Below are positions 14,331-14,444 of a stretch of DNA of 14,444 nt, one piece after another. Where the stretch lies: contig DGRR01000207.1 in the NCBI GenBank assembly GCA_002389995.1, positions 1 to 14,444 on the forward strand, read 5' to 3'. The position numbers and the translations under genes are program-made. Each line of letters opens with the position of its first letter. Within the stretch, counting starts at the first letter, position 1. The DNA comes from Ruminococcus sp. UBA4383 (lineage in GTDB: Bacteria > Bacillota > Clostridia > Oscillospirales > Ruminococcaceae). The notes below the pieces were generated by a model, which saw nothing but the letters and a program-made list of their open reading frames with translations, was not told the DNA's origin and did no database searches.

Positions 14331-14444
14331 TTACTTCATGCCATATTTTTTGAGGAGACCTTCTATTTTTTCATGCGGGTCTATTATCTTTGAGATAGAA
14401 ACCTCATGGTTTATTGCTTCAATGAAATATGCGATATATTTTGA
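14331..14444 (-). CDS. C-terminal end of an unidentified protein (gene continues beyond the window)
   Basis: An open frame from the right edge to a TAA at 14331-14333 gives 37 residues, ending SKIIDPHEKIEGLLKKYGMK. A strong terminator follows directly, which supports this being the true end of a gene. The fragment is a charged, amphipathic helical tail, too short to assign a family. It probably belongs to a separate transcription unit from the peptide 3 operon. Confidence 0.7.
   Translation of the reverse strand, partial: SKYIAYFIEAINHEVSISKIIDPHEKIEGLLKKYGMK

Overview
The window looks like chromosome of a low-to-moderate G+C Firmicute, most likely a Ruminococcus-type member of the Oscillospiraceae. 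This rests on strong AAGGAGG ribosome-binding sites, TTGAAA/TATAAT promoters with extended -10s, large secreted proteins sharing a 'MLNYGA-AQ-F-Y-TDN-AN' domain, and an amino-acid ABC transporter whose binding domain is fused to its permease. The genus is inferred, not proven.

Layout. 1-2093 (+): the 3' part of a fused binding-protein/permease gene and its ATPase, coupled by an ATGA overlap and closed by a hairpin terminator that also serves the opposing strand. Everything from 2122 to the right edge is on the minus strand. Read in the direction of transcription from the right it holds: the last 37 codons of an unidentified gene with a strong terminator; an operon of a 51-residue peptide and a 1982-residue secreted protein; a 197-residue membrane-anchored Ser/Thr-rich surface protein; a decayed secreted-protein gene followed by an intact 48-residue peptide gene; and a 914-residue secreted beta-helix protein followed by a 50-residue peptide gene. 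The last two units are a tandem duplication, one copy dead and one alive.

How it fits together. The minus-strand region is a cluster of cell-surface or secreted proteins under near-identical vegetative promoters (TTGAAA or TTGACA, 17-bp spacer, TGn-TATAAT or TGA-TAAAAT). Two large proteins share a roughly 280-residue module, at the N-terminus of one and the C-terminus of the other, and each is paired within about 20 bp with a peptide gene of about 50 codons. The three peptides, absent from ordinary ORF lists because of size, share an N-terminal signature (K-x-Y-x-x-[PA]-E-x-x-[IV] ... F-D/A-x-x-D-[IV]-I-x-T-S) and then diverge, the layout of a leader followed by a variable core. No modification enzyme, protease or exporter is visible here, so their job is unknown. 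This peptide/secreted-protein pairing is the most interesting content of the window. Two further shared elements, a 33-bp two-block repeat and a TGTT-N9/10-AACA inverted repeat, sit around the promoters and suggest common control.
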